From Pseudoflavonifractor sp. 524-17 (GTDB taxonomy: Bacteria > Bacillota > Clostridia > Oscillospirales > Oscillospiraceae): a stretch of 64,000 bases of DNA. Within the stretch, counting starts at the first letter, position 1. Each line of letters begins with the position of its first letter. The DNA lies in NCBI RefSeq assembly GCF_009935845.1, contig NZ_QWEK01000013.1, forward strand, positions 59,553-123,552. Direction: 5' to 3'. Under the pieces are notes generated by a model, which saw nothing but the letters and a program-made list of their open reading frames with translations, was not told the origin of the DNA and ran no database searches. Made by a program: the position numbers and the translations under genes. This document shows positions 37,942 through 46,587 of the stretch, one piece after another.

Positions 37942-38901
37942 ATGGGAAAACCAAAGATCTATATTGACGGCAAAGAGGGAACTACCGGCCTGCAGATCTA
38001 CGACCGTCTGGCGGAGCGGGAAGACATTGATTTACTGCTCATTGACGAGGACAAGCGCAAGGATAGGTTGGAGCGGAAAAAACTGCTCAACGCCGCCGAC
38101 CTGGTCTTCCTCTGCCTGCCGGACGCCGCGGCCAAAGAGGCGGCGGCCCTCATTGAAAACCAGCATACCCGGGTGATTGACGCCTCCACCGCCCACCGGA
38201 CCAGCCCGGACTGGGTGTACGGCTTCCCGGAGCTCCATGGCCGGCGGGAACAGATTAAGTCTGCCCGGCGGGTGGCCAATCCCGGCTGTCACGCCACAGG
38301 CTTTATCAGCATTGCCGCCCCGCTGGTGGAACTGGGCCTGCTGCCGGCGGACGGGCTGTTGACCTGCTTCTCCCTCACCGGCTATTCCGGCGGCGGGAAG
38401 AAGATGATTGCCCAGTATGAGGGAGAAGACCGCCCCTGCGCCCTGTCCAGCCCCGCGCTGTATGGGGTGCTGCAAAACCACAAGCACCTGCCGGAGATGC
38501 AGAAGGTGTGCGCCCTGGCGTACCCGCCGGTGTTTACCCCCATTGTGGACGACTACTACAAGGGGATGGCCGCCACAGTTCCCCTGCGCATGAGCCAGCT
38601 GCGGGGGGTGTCCACCCTCCATGAGGTGTGGCAGGCCCTGTCCGGCTATTACGGCGGGGAAGGGGTGGTCCAGGTGGAGGGCGACCCCACCGATCCGGAC
38701 AGCGGCATGGACTCCGGCTTCAAGATCTACGCCAACATGCTGCGGGGCAAGGATACCCTTTCCCTCATCGTGGCCGGGAACGACCAGCAGTTCACCGTCA
38801 CCGCCCTCTTTGACAACCTGGGCAAGGGGGCCAGCGGCGCGGCGGTGCAGAACATGAATTTGATGCTGGGCTTCGGGGAGACCGCCGGCCTGAATCTATA
38901 A
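37942..38901 (+). CDS. argC: N-acetyl-gamma-glutamyl-phosphate reductase (type 2)
   Basis: NADPH-dependent reduction of N-acetylglutamyl phosphate, third step of arginine synthesis. The short form begins PKIYIDGKEGTTGLQIYDRL, with the catalytic Cys in VANPGCHATGF and the His region further on. 319 residues, typical of the type 2 subgroup (type 1 is about 345). GAGGTG precedes ATG 37942. Second part of the operon with argJ following 32 bases later. Confidence 0.95.
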   Translation: MGKPKIYIDGKEGTTGLQIYDRLAEREDIDLLLIDEDKRKDRLERKKLLNAADLVFLCLPDAAAKEAAALIENQHTRVIDASTAHRTSPDWVYGFPELHGRREQIKSARRVANPGCHATGFISIAAPLVELGLLPADGLLTCFSLTGYSGGGKKMIAQYEGEDRPCALSSPALYGVLQNHKHLPEMQKVCALAYPPVFTPIVDDYYKGMAATVPLRMSQLRGVSTLHEVWQALSGYYGGEGVVQVEGDPTDPDSGMDSGFKIYANMLRGKDTLSLIVAGNDQQFTVTALFDNLGKGASGAAVQNMNLMLGFGETAGLNL

Positions 38902-38933
38902 GCGCCCAGAAGATGAAAAAGGAGCTGTCTGCC

Positions 38934-40151
38934 ATGAAACAGATTTCCGGCGGCGTCACCGCCGCCAAGGGATTCCGGGCCGCGGGGGTCCACTGCGGCG
39001 TAAAGCATCACAAGAGCGACAAAAAGGATCTGGCGCTGATTGTATCCGAGCGGGAGTGCGCCGCCGCAGCTGTCTACACCATGAACCGGGTGAAGGCGGC
39101 GCCGGTCTATGTGACCATGGACCATCTGGAGGACGGCACCGCCTGGGGAGTTATCGCCAACAGCGGCAACGCCAACGCCTGCTGCCCCATGAGCCACGAG
39201 AACGCGGAGCTGATGTGCCAGTACGCCGCCGCCGCCACCGGCCGCAAGGCGGAGGACTTTGTGGTGGCCTCCACCGGCGTCATCGGCCAGACCATCAACA
39301 TCGCCGCCATTGAGAAGGGCACGCCCGCTGCCGCCGCCGCGCTGAGCGAAGAGGGCTCTGACGGCGCGGCTCACGCCATCATGACCACGGATACGGAGAA
39401 AAAGGAGATCGCTTACTCCTTCACCGTAGGGGGAAAGAGCGTCTCCATCGGCGCAATCGCCAAGGGCTCCGGTATGATCCACCCCAATATGGGCACCATG
39501 CTGTGCTTTATTACCACGGACTGCGCCATCACCCAGGAGATGCTGGCGGAGGCCCTCCACGAGACCGTGCCCAAGACCTTCAACCGGGTGACTGTGGACG
39601 GGGATACCTCTACCAACGACATGTGCGTGGTGCTGGCCAACGGCATGGCGGAAAACGACCTGATTGAGTGGAAGGACGACAGTTATACCGTCTTTCAGAA
39701 GGCCTTGCTCCAGGTGTGTACCCATCTGGCCCGGGCCATCGCCGGGGACGGGGAGGGCGCGTCCCGGCTGGTGACCTGCCGGGTGTGGAAGGCCCGGAGC
39801 GAGGAGAGCGCCGAGCGCCTGGCCAAGGCGGTGGTGGGCTCCCCGCTGGTGAAGGCCGCCATGTTCGGCGCCGACGCCAACTGGGGCCGGGTGCTGTGCG
39901 CCATGGGATACTCCAAGGCGCCCTTCCGGCCGGAGTATGTGGATGTGCGCTTCTCCTCCGACGTGGGAGAGATTCTGGTCTGCCGCCAGGGCATGGGGGT
40001 GGACTTCGATGAGGAGGCCGCCAAGAGCATTCTGTCCCAGGACGAGGTGGTCATCGACATCTGTCTCAATGAGGGAGGCCACGAGGCCAGCTGCTGGGGC
40101 TGCGACCTGACCTACGAATACGTGAAAATCAACGGAGACTACCGTACCTAG
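38934..40151 (+). CDS. argJ: glutamate N-acetyltransferase / amino-acid acetyltransferase
   Basis: Recycles the acetyl group from N-acetylornithine to glutamate and may also use acetyl-CoA, which would explain the lack of argA here. The self-cleavage region reads KGSGMIHPNMGTMLCF; the Thr after MG is the expected new N-terminal nucleophile of the beta chain (most relatives have MAT). Also VANGMAENDL and the C-terminal NGDYRT. 405 residues. ATG 38934 is preferred because AAGGAG is about ten bases upstream; an ATG seven codons earlier is possible. Confidence 0.95.
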   Translation: MKQISGGVTAAKGFRAAGVHCGVKHHKSDKKDLALIVSERECAAAAVYTMNRVKAAPVYVTMDHLEDGTAWGVIANSGNANACCPMSHENAELMCQYAAAATGRKAEDFVVASTGVIGQTINIAAIEKGTPAAAAALSEEGSDGAAHAIMTTDTEKKEIAYSFTVGGKSVSIGAIAKGSGMIHPNMGTMLCFITTDCAITQEMLAEALHETVPKTFNRVTVDGDTSTNDMCVVLANGMAENDLIEWKDDSYTVFQKALLQVCTHLARAIAGDGEGASRLVTCRVWKARSEESAERLAKAVVGSPLVKAAMFGADANWGRVLCAMGYSKAPFRPEYVDVRFSSDVGEILVCRQGMGVDFDEEAAKSILSQDEVVIDICLNEGGHEASCWGCDLTYEYVKINGDYRT

Positions 40152-40176
40152 GTTCTTTTCTTGAAAGAAAAGAACC
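40151..40176 (+). repeat. hairpin element after argJ
   Basis: GGTTCTTTTCTT pairs with AAGAAAAGAACC almost without loop, followed by AAAAGAAC. The gap up to argB (40325) otherwise shows no gene; TTGATA at 40221 might belong to a weak internal promoter. The hairpin may be an mRNA-stability or partial-termination element. Confidence 0.5.
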
Positions 40177-40324
40177 AAAAGAACTTTCATATGCTTCGCA
40201 CCTTTTGTACGAAGTGGGCCTGTTGATAAAGCCGCTTTTCAAAATATGTCTTTGTCAGCGGTTCCAAACTGTATTAAACAGCCGAAAATAAACGAATTGC
40301 AGTTGATAATTGGAGGTTTTACCC

Positions 40325-41179
40325 ATGTCCGATCCTGTTGTGACCCGGGCCACGGTACTGGCGGAGGCACTGCCCTATATTCAGAAATTTTACGGCAAGA
40401 CCATTGTGGTCAAGTACGGCGGCAACGCCATGATCTCGGACGAGCTGCGCCGGGCCGTCATCAGCGATATTATTCTGCTCAACCTGGTGGGCATCCATGT
40501 GGTGGTGGTCCACGGCGGCGGGCCGGAGATTACCGAAATGCTGGGTAAAATCGGGAAAGAGTCCAAATTTGTGGACGGCCTGCGCTACACCGATGAGGAG
40601 ACCATGGATATTGTGCAGCAGGTGCTGTGCGGCAAGGTGAACAAGAATCTGGTGGCCACTCTCAACCGCCGGGGGGGGCAGGCCATCGGTCTGTGCGGCA
40701 TGGACGCCGGGCTGTTCCAGGCCAGGAAGCTGGACGAGAAATACGGCCTGGTGGGGGAGATTGTGAAGGTTAACCCCAAGCCGGTACAGGACGGCCTGAA
40801 GGACGGCTATATTCCCGTGGTATCCACCGTTGCCCAGGGACTGGACGGGGAGAACGCCTACAACATCAACGCCGACACCGCCGCGGCCAAGCTGGCCATC
40901 GCCCTGGGGGCGGAAAAGCTGATTCTTCTCACTGATGTCCGCGGCCTGCTCCGGAACCCCAAGGACGACGGGACGCTGATCCACGCCGTGGGCCTGTCCG
41001 ACGTGCCCCTGCTGGTGAAGGAGGGGGTCATCAAGGGGGGCATGATCCCCAAGGTGGAGTGCTGTGTGGAGGCGGTGCGCTCCGGGGTGGCCCGCACCCA
41101 CATTCTGGACGGCCGCATTCCCCACTCCATCCTCATTGAGATGCTCTCCGACGAGGGCATCGGCACCATGATTCTGTAA
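40325..41179 (+). CDS. argB: acetylglutamate kinase
   Basis: Phosphorylates N-acetylglutamate, the step usually feedback-inhibited by arginine. KTIVVKYGGNAM near the N-terminus, HGGGPEI for substrate binding, and NINADTAAAKLAIALGAEKLI for ATP. 284 residues. The N-terminal segment before KYGGN is long enough (about 30 residues) to form the helix linked with arginine-sensitive hexamers. GGAGG is present before ATG 40325. Followed by argD after 14 bases. Confidence 0.96.
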   Translation: MSDPVVTRATVLAEALPYIQKFYGKTIVVKYGGNAMISDELRRAVISDIILLNLVGIHVVVVHGGGPEITEMLGKIGKESKFVDGLRYTDEETMDIVQQVLCGKVNKNLVATLNRRGGQAIGLCGMDAGLFQARKLDEKYGLVGEIVKVNPKPVQDGLKDGYIPVVSTVAQGLDGENAYNINADTAAAKLAIALGAEKLILLTDVRGLLRNPKDDGTLIHAVGLSDVPLLVKEGVIKGGMIPKVECCVEAVRSGVARTHILDGRIPHSILIEMLSDEGIGTMIL

Positions 41180-41193
41180 GCGGGGGGAGTACC

Positions 41194-42372
41194 ATGAACT
41201 TTGACGAGCTGAAAGCACTGGATCACGCCCATACCCTCCAGACCTACGGCCGGTTCGACGTGGATATCGACCACGGCAAGGGGGCGACTTTGTGGAGCCT
41301 GGCGGGCCGGGAGTATGTCGACTTTACCTCGGGCATTGGGGTATGCTCCGTGGGATACGGCAACGAGACCTGGGCCAAGGCGATTTATGATCAAGCCCTG
41401 AAGCTGGGGCATATTTCCAACCTGTTCTACTCCCAGCCCTACGCCCGGCTGGCGGAGACCCTGTGCAGGCGGACTGGCATGGCGGCGGCCTTCTTTGGCA
41501 ACTCCGGCGCGGAGGCCAACGAGGGCATTATCAAGCTGGCCAGAAAATACAGCTTTGACAAATACGGGGCGGGGCGCAGCAATATTATCACGCTGAACAA
41601 TTCCTTCCACGGCCGCACCCTGACCACCCTGACCGCCACCGGACAGGACGTGTTCCACCAGTACTTCTTCCCCTTTATGGAGGGCTTCCGCTACGCGGAC
41701 GCCAACGACCTGGACAGCGTAAAGGCCCAGGGAGGGAAGGACACCTGCGCGGTGCTGGTGGAGCTGGTTCAGGGAGAGGGAGGCGTGCTCCCGCTGGAAA
41801 AAGAATTTGTCCGCGGCCTGGCGGAGCTGTGCGCCCAGCGGGACTGGCTGCTGCTGGTGGACGAGGTTCAGACCGGCGTCGGCCGCACCGGTACGCTCTT
41901 CGCCTTCCAGCAGTACGGAATTGAGCCAGACGGGGTGTCCTTTGCCAAGGGCATCGCCGGCGGGCTGCCCATGGGGGGATTTTTGGTCCATGCGCGCTGC
42001 CGGTCCGTCCTGGGACCCGGCACCCACGCCAGCACCTTTGGGGGCAACCCGGTGTGTGCCGCCGCCGCCCAGGCTGTGCTGGACATTTTAGACGAAACGG
42101 CGCTGGCGGAGGTGGCGGGGAAGGGAAACTACCTCCGCCGGGGAATTGAGGCGCTGAACAAGAAGAGCATCGGCGCCACCCGGGGCCTGGGTCTGATGAT
42201 CGGTATAGAAGTCAAGGCGGGCTATACCAATAAAGCGCTGGCGGCGCAGCTGATAGACGGAGGGCTGCTGGCGCTGACTGCCGGACCGGCCCTGCGCCTG
42301 CTCCCCCCGCTGACCATTACAAAAAAAGAGATGGACAAGGGCCTGGCGATTATGGACAAAACGTTGGAATAA
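41194..42372 (+). CDS. argD: acetylornithine aminotransferase
   Basis: PLP enzyme converting N-acetylglutamate semialdehyde to N-acetylornithine. Recognised by TLWSLAGREYVDFTSGIGV, FFGNSGAEANEGIIKLAR, VDEVQTGVGRTG, and the PLP Lys in FAKGIAGGLPMGG. 392 residues, normal. The start ATG 41194 has GGGGGGAG upstream. It might also act on succinyl-diaminopimelate, but this organism appears to use DapL instead. Confidence 0.95.
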   Translation: MNFDELKALDHAHTLQTYGRFDVDIDHGKGATLWSLAGREYVDFTSGIGVCSVGYGNETWAKAIYDQALKLGHISNLFYSQPYARLAETLCRRTGMAAAFFGNSGAEANEGIIKLARKYSFDKYGAGRSNIITLNNSFHGRTLTTLTATGQDVFHQYFFPFMEGFRYADANDLDSVKAQGGKDTCAVLVELVQGEGGVLPLEKEFVRGLAELCAQRDWLLLVDEVQTGVGRTGTLFAFQQYGIEPDGVSFAKGIAGGLPMGGFLVHARCRSVLGPGTHASTFGGNPVCAAAAQAVLDILDETALAEVAGKGNYLRRGIEALNKKSIGATRGLGLMIGIEVKAGYTNKALAAQLIDGGLLALTAGPALRLLPPLTITKKEMDKGLAIMDKTLE

Positions 42373-42397
42373 CGATATTATTGATGAGGTGAACGAG

Positions 42398-43321
42398 ATG
42401 AAAGATCTGCTCAAGCTGCTGGATCTCTCCAAAGAGGAGATCATCCATATTCTGAACGTGGGCGACCAGATGAAGTACAACCAGAAGCACGGCCTGACCC
42501 ACAACTATCTCCAGGGCAAGAGCCTGGCCATGATTTTTGAAAAGAACTCCACCCGGACCCGGGTGTCCTTTGAGACCGGCATGTACCAGCTGGGGGGCCA
42601 CGCCCTCTTCCTGTCCGGCAAGGAGAGCCAGATCGGCCGGGGGGAGCCGGTGGAGGATACCGCCCGGGTGCTCTCCCGGTACTGCGACGGCATTATGATC
42701 CGCACCTATTCCCAGGCGGAGGTGGAGAAGCTGGCGGAGTACGCCAGTATTCCGGTGATCAACGGCCTGACCGACTTTGCCCACCCCTGCCAGGTGCTGG
42801 CCGACCTGATGACTGTCCGGGAGCACCAGAGCAAGCTGGAGGGCCTGAAGATGTGCTTCATCGGCGACGGCAACAATATGGTCAACTCCCTCATTGTGGG
42901 CGGTCTGAAGGTGGGCATGGACGTGTCCGTGGCCTGCCCCGAGGGCTATGACCCCCACCCCGACGTGCTGGCCTTCGCCAACACCGTCGCCGACGCCAGG
43001 CTGACCATCGTCCGGGACCCCATGGAGGCCGCCAAGGGGGCCGACGTGGTGTTCACCGACGTGTGGGCCTCTATGGGACAGGAGGACGAGGCCGCCAAAC
43101 GCCGGGCCGCGTTCACCGGCTATCAGGTCAATGCTGAGCTGATGAAAGTGACCAACCCGGGCTGTATGGTGCAGCACTGCCTGCCTGCCCACCGGGGGGA
43201 GGAGATCACCGCGGAGGTCTTTGAGGCCCATGCCCAGGAGATCTTTGACGAGGCGGAGAACCGCCTCCACGCACAGAAGGCGGTCATGTACCTGCTTATG
43301 GGCGAAGAGGGGCAGAAATAA
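42398..43321 (+). CDS. argF: ornithine carbamoyltransferase
   Basis: Makes citrulline from ornithine and carbamoyl phosphate. The carbamoyl-phosphate site FEKNSTRTRVSFE, the FAHPCQVLADL motif, and the ornithine site VFTDVWASMGQE and HCLPAHRGEEI are intact. 307 residues from ATG 42398, which has GAGG at good spacing; a GTG three codons earlier overlaps that site. Carbamoyl-phosphate synthetase genes are not in the window. Last gene of the cluster before a strong terminator. Confidence 0.96.
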   Translation: MKDLLKLLDLSKEEIIHILNVGDQMKYNQKHGLTHNYLQGKSLAMIFEKNSTRTRVSFETGMYQLGGHALFLSGKESQIGRGEPVEDTARVLSRYCDGIMIRTYSQAEVEKLAEYASIPVINGLTDFAHPCQVLADLMTVREHQSKLEGLKMCFIGDGNNMVNSLIVGGLKVGMDVSVACPEGYDPHPDVLAFANTVADARLTIVRDPMEAAKGADVVFTDVWASMGQEDEAAKRRAAFTGYQVNAELMKVTNPGCMVQHCLPAHRGEEITAEVFEAHAQEIFDEAENRLHAQKAVMYLLMGEEGQK

Positions 43322-43328
43322 AAAGGAT

Positions 43329-43373
43329 CCGCCCCCCAGACACCGTTCAGGTCTGGGGGGCGGGCTGTTTTTT
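43329..43373 (+). terminator. terminator of the arginine operon
   Basis: CCGCCCCCCAGAC pairs exactly with GTCTGGGGGGCGG and is followed by TTTTTT. Confidence 0.92.
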
Positions 43374-43392
43374 GAAAGGAGCCAGGTGCGTA

Positions 43393-44193
43393 ATGAAAAA
43401 AGCGGCGTTTATCGGGACGGGAAATATGGGCGGCGCTCTGCTCCGGGCGGCCTGCCAGGCCATTGGGGCGGATCAGGTGCTGGCGGCCAACCACACGCCG
43501 GAGAAAGCGGAGCAGCTGGCGGCGGAGACGGGGTGTACCGCGGTATCCTCCAACCAGGCGGCGGCCCGGGGGGCGCAGTATCTCTTCTTGGGGGTGAAGC
43601 CCCACAAGATGGAGGGGGTGATCCGAGAGATCGCGCCGGAGCTGACGCAGGGACAGGTGCTGGTATCCATGGCGGCGGGGCTGACGGTGGACACTTTGGC
43701 CGGGTGGGCCCCGAAGGGCGTCCCTATCCTGCGCATCATGCCCAACACCCCCTGCGCCATCGGGAAGGGGACCACGGCTCTGTGCGCCGCCCCCGGCACG
43801 GCGGAGGCCCACTGGGCGGCGGTAGAGGAGATTTTGAGAGAAACCGGCCTGGTGCGCCGGCTGGAGGAGGGGCAGATGGATGCCTTCTCCGCCGTGGCCG
43901 GGTGCGGCCCCGCCTTTGTGTACCTCTTTGTAGAGGCGCTGGCGGATGGAGGCGTACTGGCGGGCCTGCCCCGGGATCAGGCCCTGGCCTACGCGGCCCA
44001 GACCGCAGCCGGGGCCGCGGCCATGGTGCTGGAGCGCGGAACGCACCCCGGCGCGTTAAAGGACGCGGTGTGCTCCCCTGGAGGTTCCACCATTCAGGGA
44101 GTCGCCGCCTTGGAGCGGGGCGGCCTGCGGGCGGCGGTGATCAGCGCGGTGGAGGCCGCCTGGCGGAAAAACCGGGATTTGGGCAAAACTTGA
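43393..44193 (+). CDS. proC: pyrroline-5-carboxylate reductase
   Basis: Last step of proline synthesis. NAD(P) fold start AAFIGTGNMGGALLRA, VKPHKM, RIMPNTPCAIGKG, and the C-terminal family signature SPGGSTIQGVAALE. 266 residues. ATG 43393; AAAGGAG lies about a dozen bases upstream. It is placed right after the arginine operon terminator; no separate promoter was recognised, so it may depend on read-through or on a weak promoter in the gap. Confidence 0.95.
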   Translation: MKKAAFIGTGNMGGALLRAACQAIGADQVLAANHTPEKAEQLAAETGCTAVSSNQAAARGAQYLFLGVKPHKMEGVIREIAPELTQGQVLVSMAAGLTVDTLAGWAPKGVPILRIMPNTPCAIGKGTTALCAAPGTAEAHWAAVEEILRETGLVRRLEEGQMDAFSAVAGCGPAFVYLFVEALADGGVLAGLPRDQALAYAAQTAAGAAAMVLERGTHPGALKDAVCSPGGSTIQGVAALERGGLRAAVISAVEAAWRKNRDLGKT

Positions 44194-44207
44194 CCCTTGA
44201 CCACAGA

Positions 44208-44240
44208 AAACGGGAGCGGATGAGAAATCCGCTCCCGTTT
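44208..44240. terminator. bidirectional terminator between proC and the lipoprotein gene
   Basis: AAACGGGAGCGGAT pairs exactly with ATCCGCTCCCGTTT around a five-base loop. Confidence 0.85.
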
Positions 44241-44259
44241 GTAGATACAGGTTCTTACA

Positions 44260-44967
44260 TTACATGCTCATGGCGTTGGTGCTCAGATCCATGCCGAACT
44301 GCTCCGGATCGGAGGGCATCCAGACGGCCTTCTCTTTGCCGTTGATCTCCATCTTGGTCAGCTCGAAGTCCACCTCGAAATCCTTGGTGCCGCTGGCGGG
44401 CTGGAGGGTGGCCAGCACATTGCACATCTCTGCCAGGTAGTTGTGGAGGATCTCGTTGAGCTGCGCCTCCGTGGTGATGGAGCTGGGATCCTCCGGCATG
44501 ACGCTGTTCAGGGCATTCTCCATGGCGGTGGTCATGGTGGCGGAGTCATAGTAACCGATGTGGGCGATGACCACGGCGGTCTTGTCCTTCTCACTGATCT
44601 CCTTGATCTCGGCGGAGAAGCTGAGGCGGTCCAGCATGGAGATAATGGCGTTGTAGAGATTGGTGATCTCCTCGTCTGTGAGTTCCAGGCCCATGTCCTC
44701 GAACTGAGCGGACAGCTCGGAGACCATCTCTTTCTCAAAATCGCCGGCATCGCCGATGAGATCGGCCATCGCCTCCTCCTCAGAGGTGTAACCAAAGAGC
44801 TCCTTGGCGCTGGAGGCGTCCTGGCGGATAATCAGATCGTAGAAAACCTGTGCCACAGCGTCGGGCTGGGCGGGCTTTTCCCCGGCGCCCTGACAGCCGC
44901 TGAGCAGCAGTGTGCACATCAGGGAAAGGACCAGAAGAAGCGCGGGAATACGGCGGTGCTGTTTCAT
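44260..44967 (-). CDS. predicted lipoprotein, DUF5105-like
   Basis: 235 residues with lipobox LLLSGCQGA (Cys near residue 25). The mature part starts with PDAVAQVFYDLIIRQDASSAKELFG, then a helical acidic region and C-terminal FEVDFELTKMEINGKEKAVW and a hydrophobic tail. This pattern, a cystatin-like fold with repeated accumulation of charged helices, resembles DUF5105-type lipoproteins of Firmicutes; the match is from memory. Anchored outside the membrane, function unknown. Confidence 0.78.
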   Translation of the reverse strand: MKQHRRIPALLLVLSLMCTLLLSGCQGAGEKPAQPDAVAQVFYDLIIRQDASSAKELFGYTSEEEAMADLIGDAGDFEKEMVSELSAQFEDMGLELTDEEITNLYNAIISMLDRLSFSAEIKEISEKDKTAVVIAHIGYYDSATMTTAMENALNSVMPEDPSSITTEAQLNEILHNYLAEMCNVLATLQPASGTKDFEVDFELTKMEINGKEKAVWMPSDPEQFGMDLSTNAMSM

Positions 44968-45074
44968 AGTAAATTCTCTCTCCTTTATGTAGGTTTCTTA
45001 TTGCGGCATAACCGCGGGCGGACAGCCTGCGTCTTATTATATCGGCCGAAAGTTAAAAAATGAAAGCCAGAATT

Positions 45075-46073
45075 TTATAAAAATTTTTCGCCGCTATGCT
45101 CCGCACCGCTGACAGATATGCCAAAATATTGGGGAACAAAGTCCACGTCCGAGACGGAAAAGGATTTTCCGTCCAAATAGGCCAGAGGGCCGGCGTCAGT
45201 TGTGAAGCGGAAGGCCAGCCGGTAGGAATACAGAGCTTGAAAGCTGCGGCCATAGCACTGGTTATCCCGCTCCCGGCCGTACTTTCCGTCCCCCAGCAGG
45301 GGGTGGCCGGCGGCGGCGAACTGGGCCCTGATCTGGTGGGTGCGTCCGGTGAGCAGCTCACACTCCACCAAAGACAGGCGGTCCTTTACCGCCAGGGTGC
45401 GGTAGCGGGTGAGTGCGCGCTTGCCCCCGGGGATGGGGCGGCGGTAGACCGTAACCTGCTTTTTTCCCTCGTTTTTGAGAAGAAACCCCTCCAGCTGCCC
45501 GGCGGGGGGCTCCATTTTGCCGTGGATGGCGGCCAGATAGTATTTGGCCACCTCCCGATCCTTGATCTTCTGGTTGAGCACCCGCAGGGCGGGGGCGTTT
45601 TTGGCGGCGATGACAATGCCGCCGGTGTTCCGATCGATGCGGTTGCACAGGGCGGGGGCAAAGGAGCCCTCCTGATAGGGGCTCCACTCCTTCTTCTGGT
45701 AGAGGTAAGCCTGAATGTGGGTGATAAGCGTGTTGACCCGCTCATTTTCGTCCGGGTGGACCACCAGCCCCGGCCGCTTGTTCACCAGCAGGAGGTTTTC
45801 GTCCTCATAAACCAGATCCAGCTTGGGCTGGAAGATGGACAAAAAGGCGTTTTCCGGGGTGGGAGTGTCAAAAAACTCGTCGTTGATGTACAGCTGAAGC
45901 ACATCGCCCACTTGGAGGCGCACATCCCGCTTAGAGCCCTTTCCGTTGACCTTGACCCGCTTGAGGCGGATATACTTCTGAGCCAGGGGGGCAGGGAGCA
46001 GCGGGAGATTCTTGGCAAGCCAGCGGTCCAGCCGCTGGCCGGCGTCATTTTTCTGGACAATAAATTCTTTCAT
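45075..46073 (-). CDS. RluA/RluD-family pseudouridine synthase
   Basis: 332 residues. The N-terminal S4 RNA-binding domain (about 1-75, QRLDRWLAKNLPLLPAPLAQKYIR) precedes the catalytic domain with the family motif NRIDRNTGGIVIAAKN; the Asp is the catalytic nucleophile (usual form HRLDxxTSG). TGRTHQIRAQFAAAGHPLLGD near the end is typical. Target uridines in rRNA or tRNA cannot be told. The start is ATG 46073 behind GAGGAA. Confidence 0.9.
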   Translation of the reverse strand: MKEFIVQKNDAGQRLDRWLAKNLPLLPAPLAQKYIRLKRVKVNGKGSKRDVRLQVGDVLQLYINDEFFDTPTPENAFLSIFQPKLDLVYEDENLLLVNKRPGLVVHPDENERVNTLITHIQAYLYQKKEWSPYQEGSFAPALCNRIDRNTGGIVIAAKNAPALRVLNQKIKDREVAKYYLAAIHGKMEPPAGQLEGFLLKNEGKKQVTVYRRPIPGGKRALTRYRTLAVKDRLSLVECELLTGRTHQIRAQFAAAGHPLLGDGKYGRERDNQCYGRSFQALYSYRLAFRFTTDAGPLAYLDGKSFSVSDVDFVPQYFGISVSGAEHSGEKFL

Positions 46074-46163
46074 GCCGATTCCTCGCAACACAATTTATTC
46101 TGAACCTGGCAGAGTACTGGACGCAGCAAGTTCTTAATGTTTCGTGAATTTTAAATCTGCCTC

Positions 46164-46192
46164 TTTACACTCCGAAACTTTTCAGGTAAAAT
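46164..46192 (+). promoter_or_regulatory. promoter of ireB
   Basis: TTTACA (46164-46169) and TAAAAT (46187-46192) with a 17-base spacer, 34 bases before the start codon. Confidence 0.65.
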
Positions 46193-46225
46193 AGGGCGTA
46201 AGGAAGCGAAGGAGGTTTGGCTGTC

Positions 46226-46474
46226 ATGCAGAACGATTATACACGCAGATTCAGCCTCAATTATGAGAAGGATCAGGAGATTAAGGACATTCTGACCTCT
46301 GTTTACAACTCGCTGCAAGAAAAGGGTTATAACCCCATTAATCAGATCGTGGGCTATATTCTCTCAGAGGATCCGACTTATATCACCAACTACAATAACG
46401 CCCGCGCCCTGATCCGCCGTCTGGACCGGGATGAGCTGCTGCAGGAGCTGGTAAAGCAGTATCTGAATACCTAA
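46226..46474 (+). CDS. ireB: IreB family regulatory phosphoprotein (UPF0297)
   Basis: 82 residues, a match over the whole length to the IreB/YrzL family: [41 protein letters not shown], and [13 protein letters not shown]. In Enterococcus IreB is phosphorylated by the kinase IreK and dephosphorylated by IreP and affects cephalosporin resistance. Here a PP2C phosphatase gene lies next door and a kinase gene one further, which supports the same circuit. ATG 46226 with GGAGG ten bases upstream. The family's usual neighbours (ruvX and a DUF1292 gene) are not next to it. Confidence 0.93.
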   Translation: MQNDYTRRFSLNYEKDQEIKDILTSVYNSLQEKGYNPINQIVGYILSEDPTYITNYNNARALIRRLDRDELLQELVKQYLNT

Positions 46475-46542
46475 CCCCCCGCCCCCGCTTTGAATGGCGG
46501 GAGAAGATGCAGGGGTCCTTTTCATAACGAAGGCAAGCCGAA

Positions 46543-46576
46543 GCGGAGCGCCCAAAACCGGGCGCTCTGCTTTTTT
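46543..46576 (+). terminator. ireB terminator
   Basis: GCGGAGCGCCC pairs with GGGCGCTCTGC (one G-T pair) and is followed by TTTTTT. Confidence 0.8.
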
Positions 46577-46587
46577 GCGCGGCCTGG